Below are positions 13,523 through 14,403 of a stretch of 14,403 bases of DNA, in pieces. The stretch comes from Methanomassiliicoccaceae archaeon (GTDB taxonomy: Archaea; Thermoplasmatota; Thermoplasmata; Methanomassiliicoccales; Methanomethylophilaceae): the NCBI GenBank assembly GCA_016282555.1, contig JAEEKU010000171.1, positions 1 to 14,403 of the forward strand, in the 5' to 3' direction. A program made the position numbers and the translations under genes. Every line of letters begins with the position of its first letter. Position 1 is the first letter of the stretch. The notes under the pieces were generated by a model. That model saw nothing but the letters and a program-made list of their open reading frames with translations. It was not told where the DNA came from and ran no database searches.

Positions 13523-14394
13523 GAGGGAAGATACTTCAGAACGCTGCTGGGATCGGATTTGGAGGCCGCAACCTTGAAAATCATCGGAAGATACTCGCGG
13601 ACCCCGTCTTTTTCGACATACGCCCCGTTTACGCCTTCGACCTCGGCGGTGATTCTCACCGCGCCCAGTTTTATCAGGATCTCGATGTCCCAGAGAGGCC
13701 TGCGGTGATAGCACACCTTGAAGTCCTCGTTGGTGATCTTGTCCATGAGCCTGAACTGGGCCTCGGTCGGACCCAGATCGGGGGAGTTCATGTACTTGTG
13801 CTTCCCGGCGTCCTCGTCCTTCTTCCACAGCGCGGCATAGTCCTCGTCGTGATTGTAAAGTTTGTAGTTGCCGTCGAAAGTGATTATCCTGCCTCCGGGA
13901 CGGAGAACCCTCATCCATTCGGAGTACACCTTCTCCGGATCGGCCAGCGTCCACATGATGTTTCTGGAGACGATGAGATCGAAGGTGCAGTCCTCGAACT
14001 CCAGATTGTGCGCGTCCATCTTGAAAGCCTTCCCGGTTATTCCGTATTTGGCGAAATTCTCGTTCGCCGCCTCGACCATTCCGTCCGAATAATCCACGGC
14101 GGTGATGAAGTGGCCCTCGCGGCCGAGAATGATCGAAAAGAATCCGGGGCCGCATCCGCAGTCCAGAACCTTAAGCTTCTTTCCCGGCTCCAGCTCTTTC
14201 GTGATCTGATTGAGCCAGAATATGTACGAACCGTCGGCTATCGACTTCTCTATGCCCTCCGAGAAGTTTTTGGATCTCTTGGTCCAGTATTTCTCGACAT
14301 CCTCCAGATGATCCGGTTTTTTCCGGGCCGTCTTCCGGGCCGTCTTCCCGGACTCTGTTCCGTTCTCCGTTTTGACTGTTTTCTTAGCAGGCAT
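13519..14394 (-). CDS. Class I SAM-dependent methyltransferase (first of a tandem pair)
   Basis: This 291-residue protein has a lysine/arginine-rich N-terminal tail (MPAKKTVKTENGTESG then KTARKTARKK) of about 26 residues, absent from its neighbour and reminiscent of nucleic-acid-binding tails. The methyltransferase fold follows: DVEKYWTKRSKNFSE, motif I KVLDCGCGPGFFSI (about 74-87), ITAVDYSDGM, FKMDAHNLEFEDCTFDLIVSRN, and a VLRPGGRIITFDG strand. A long insertion after it (YNHDEDYAALWKKDEDAGKHKYMN) is not present in the tandem copy. The substrate cannot be inferred. The ATG at 14394 is preceded by an AAAGGAAA purine stretch. The promoter lies to the right of the window. The stop overlaps the next gene's predicted CTG start. 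Confidence 0.93.
   Translation of the reverse strand: MPAKKTVKTENGTESGKTARKTARKKPDHLEDVEKYWTKRSKNFSEGIEKSIADGSYIFWLNQITKELEPGKKLKVLDCGCGPGFFSIILGREGHFITAVDYSDGMVEAANENFAKYGITGKAFKMDAHNLEFEDCTFDLIVSRNIMWTLADPEKVYSEWMRVLRPGGRIITFDGNYKLYNHDEDYAALWKKDEDAGKHKYMNSPDLGPTEAQFRLMDKITNEDFKVCYHRRPLWDIEILIKLGAVRITAEVEGVNGAYVEKDGVREYLPMIFKVAASKSDPSSVLKYLPS
14323..14346 (-). repeat. 12-bp in-frame tandem duplication in the methyltransferase N-terminal tail
   Basis: Two perfect adjacent copies of CCGGGCCGTCTT (plus-strand reading) encode the repeated KTAR tetrapeptide in the basic tail of the first methyltransferase. The duplication keeps the frame and adds positive charge, so it is probably slippage tolerated in a flexible tail. 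Confidence 0.7.
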
Positions 14395-14403
14395 TTTCCT
14401 TTC

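Noticed and set aside
13523..14155. Long N-terminal extension of methyltransferase 2
   Set aside because: It lies entirely inside methyltransferase 1 in another frame and has shadow composition. Only the part after about 13522 shows family features.
1..14403. In-frame TAG codons read as pyrrolysine
   Set aside because: The suspected lineage can use pyrrolysine, but the genes I annotate end at ordinary TGA or TAA stops and no two frames appear to be joined by a TAG.

Overview
This window looks like chromosome from a GC-rich archaeon. The evidence is an archaeal-type MCM helicase followed directly by DUF424 and NMD3 genes, a two-subunit archaeal-type fumarase, TATA-like boxes about 25 bases ahead of start codons (leaderless architecture), and tight ATGA/GTGA/TGATG gene overlaps. 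The gene content and composition remind me of Thermoplasmata, and possibly Methanomassiliicoccales. That placement is inference: no rRNA or methanogenesis gene is present to confirm it.

Layout. (1) 1-276 is AT-rich and gene-free, with short tandem repeats at its left edge. (2) 277-2560 is an accessory-looking segment. It holds a YwgA-like small protein and an AAA/DUF4143 ATPase, both on the minus strand, each with a repeat or palindrome at its promoter, followed by a 308-base divergent intergenic region. (3) 2561-4265 on the plus strand carries an unrecognised protein and an exported, membrane-anchored protein. The second runs convergently into the fumarase genes and probably ends near 4033 rather than 4265. 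(4) 4020-5455 (minus) holds the fumarase/tartrate-dehydratase alpha and beta genes, with their own leaderless promoter. (5) 5497-9147 (minus) is a tightly overlapping information-processing operon: small winged-helix protein, mcm, DUF424, nmd3. (6) 9204-12706 (minus) is a heterodimeric ABC exporter with one degenerate ATP site. (7) 12749-14394 (minus) holds two tandem, diverged SAM-dependent methyltransferases that read into the ABC genes.

The most unusual signal is that two independent downstream genes, the fumarase beta subunit and the second methyltransferase, have no ATG, GTG or TTG at a sensible place. In both, an in-frame CTG overlaps the upstream stop codon as CTGA, the counterpart of the usual ATGA coupling. 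Other points worth a look are the triple repeat around the DUF4143 ATPase promoter, palindromes at two other promoters, the uncertain 3' end of the exported-protein gene, and the methyltransferase pair plus ABC exporter as a possible modification-and-export cassette. I see no rRNA, tRNA, CRISPR array, insertion sequence or transposase.
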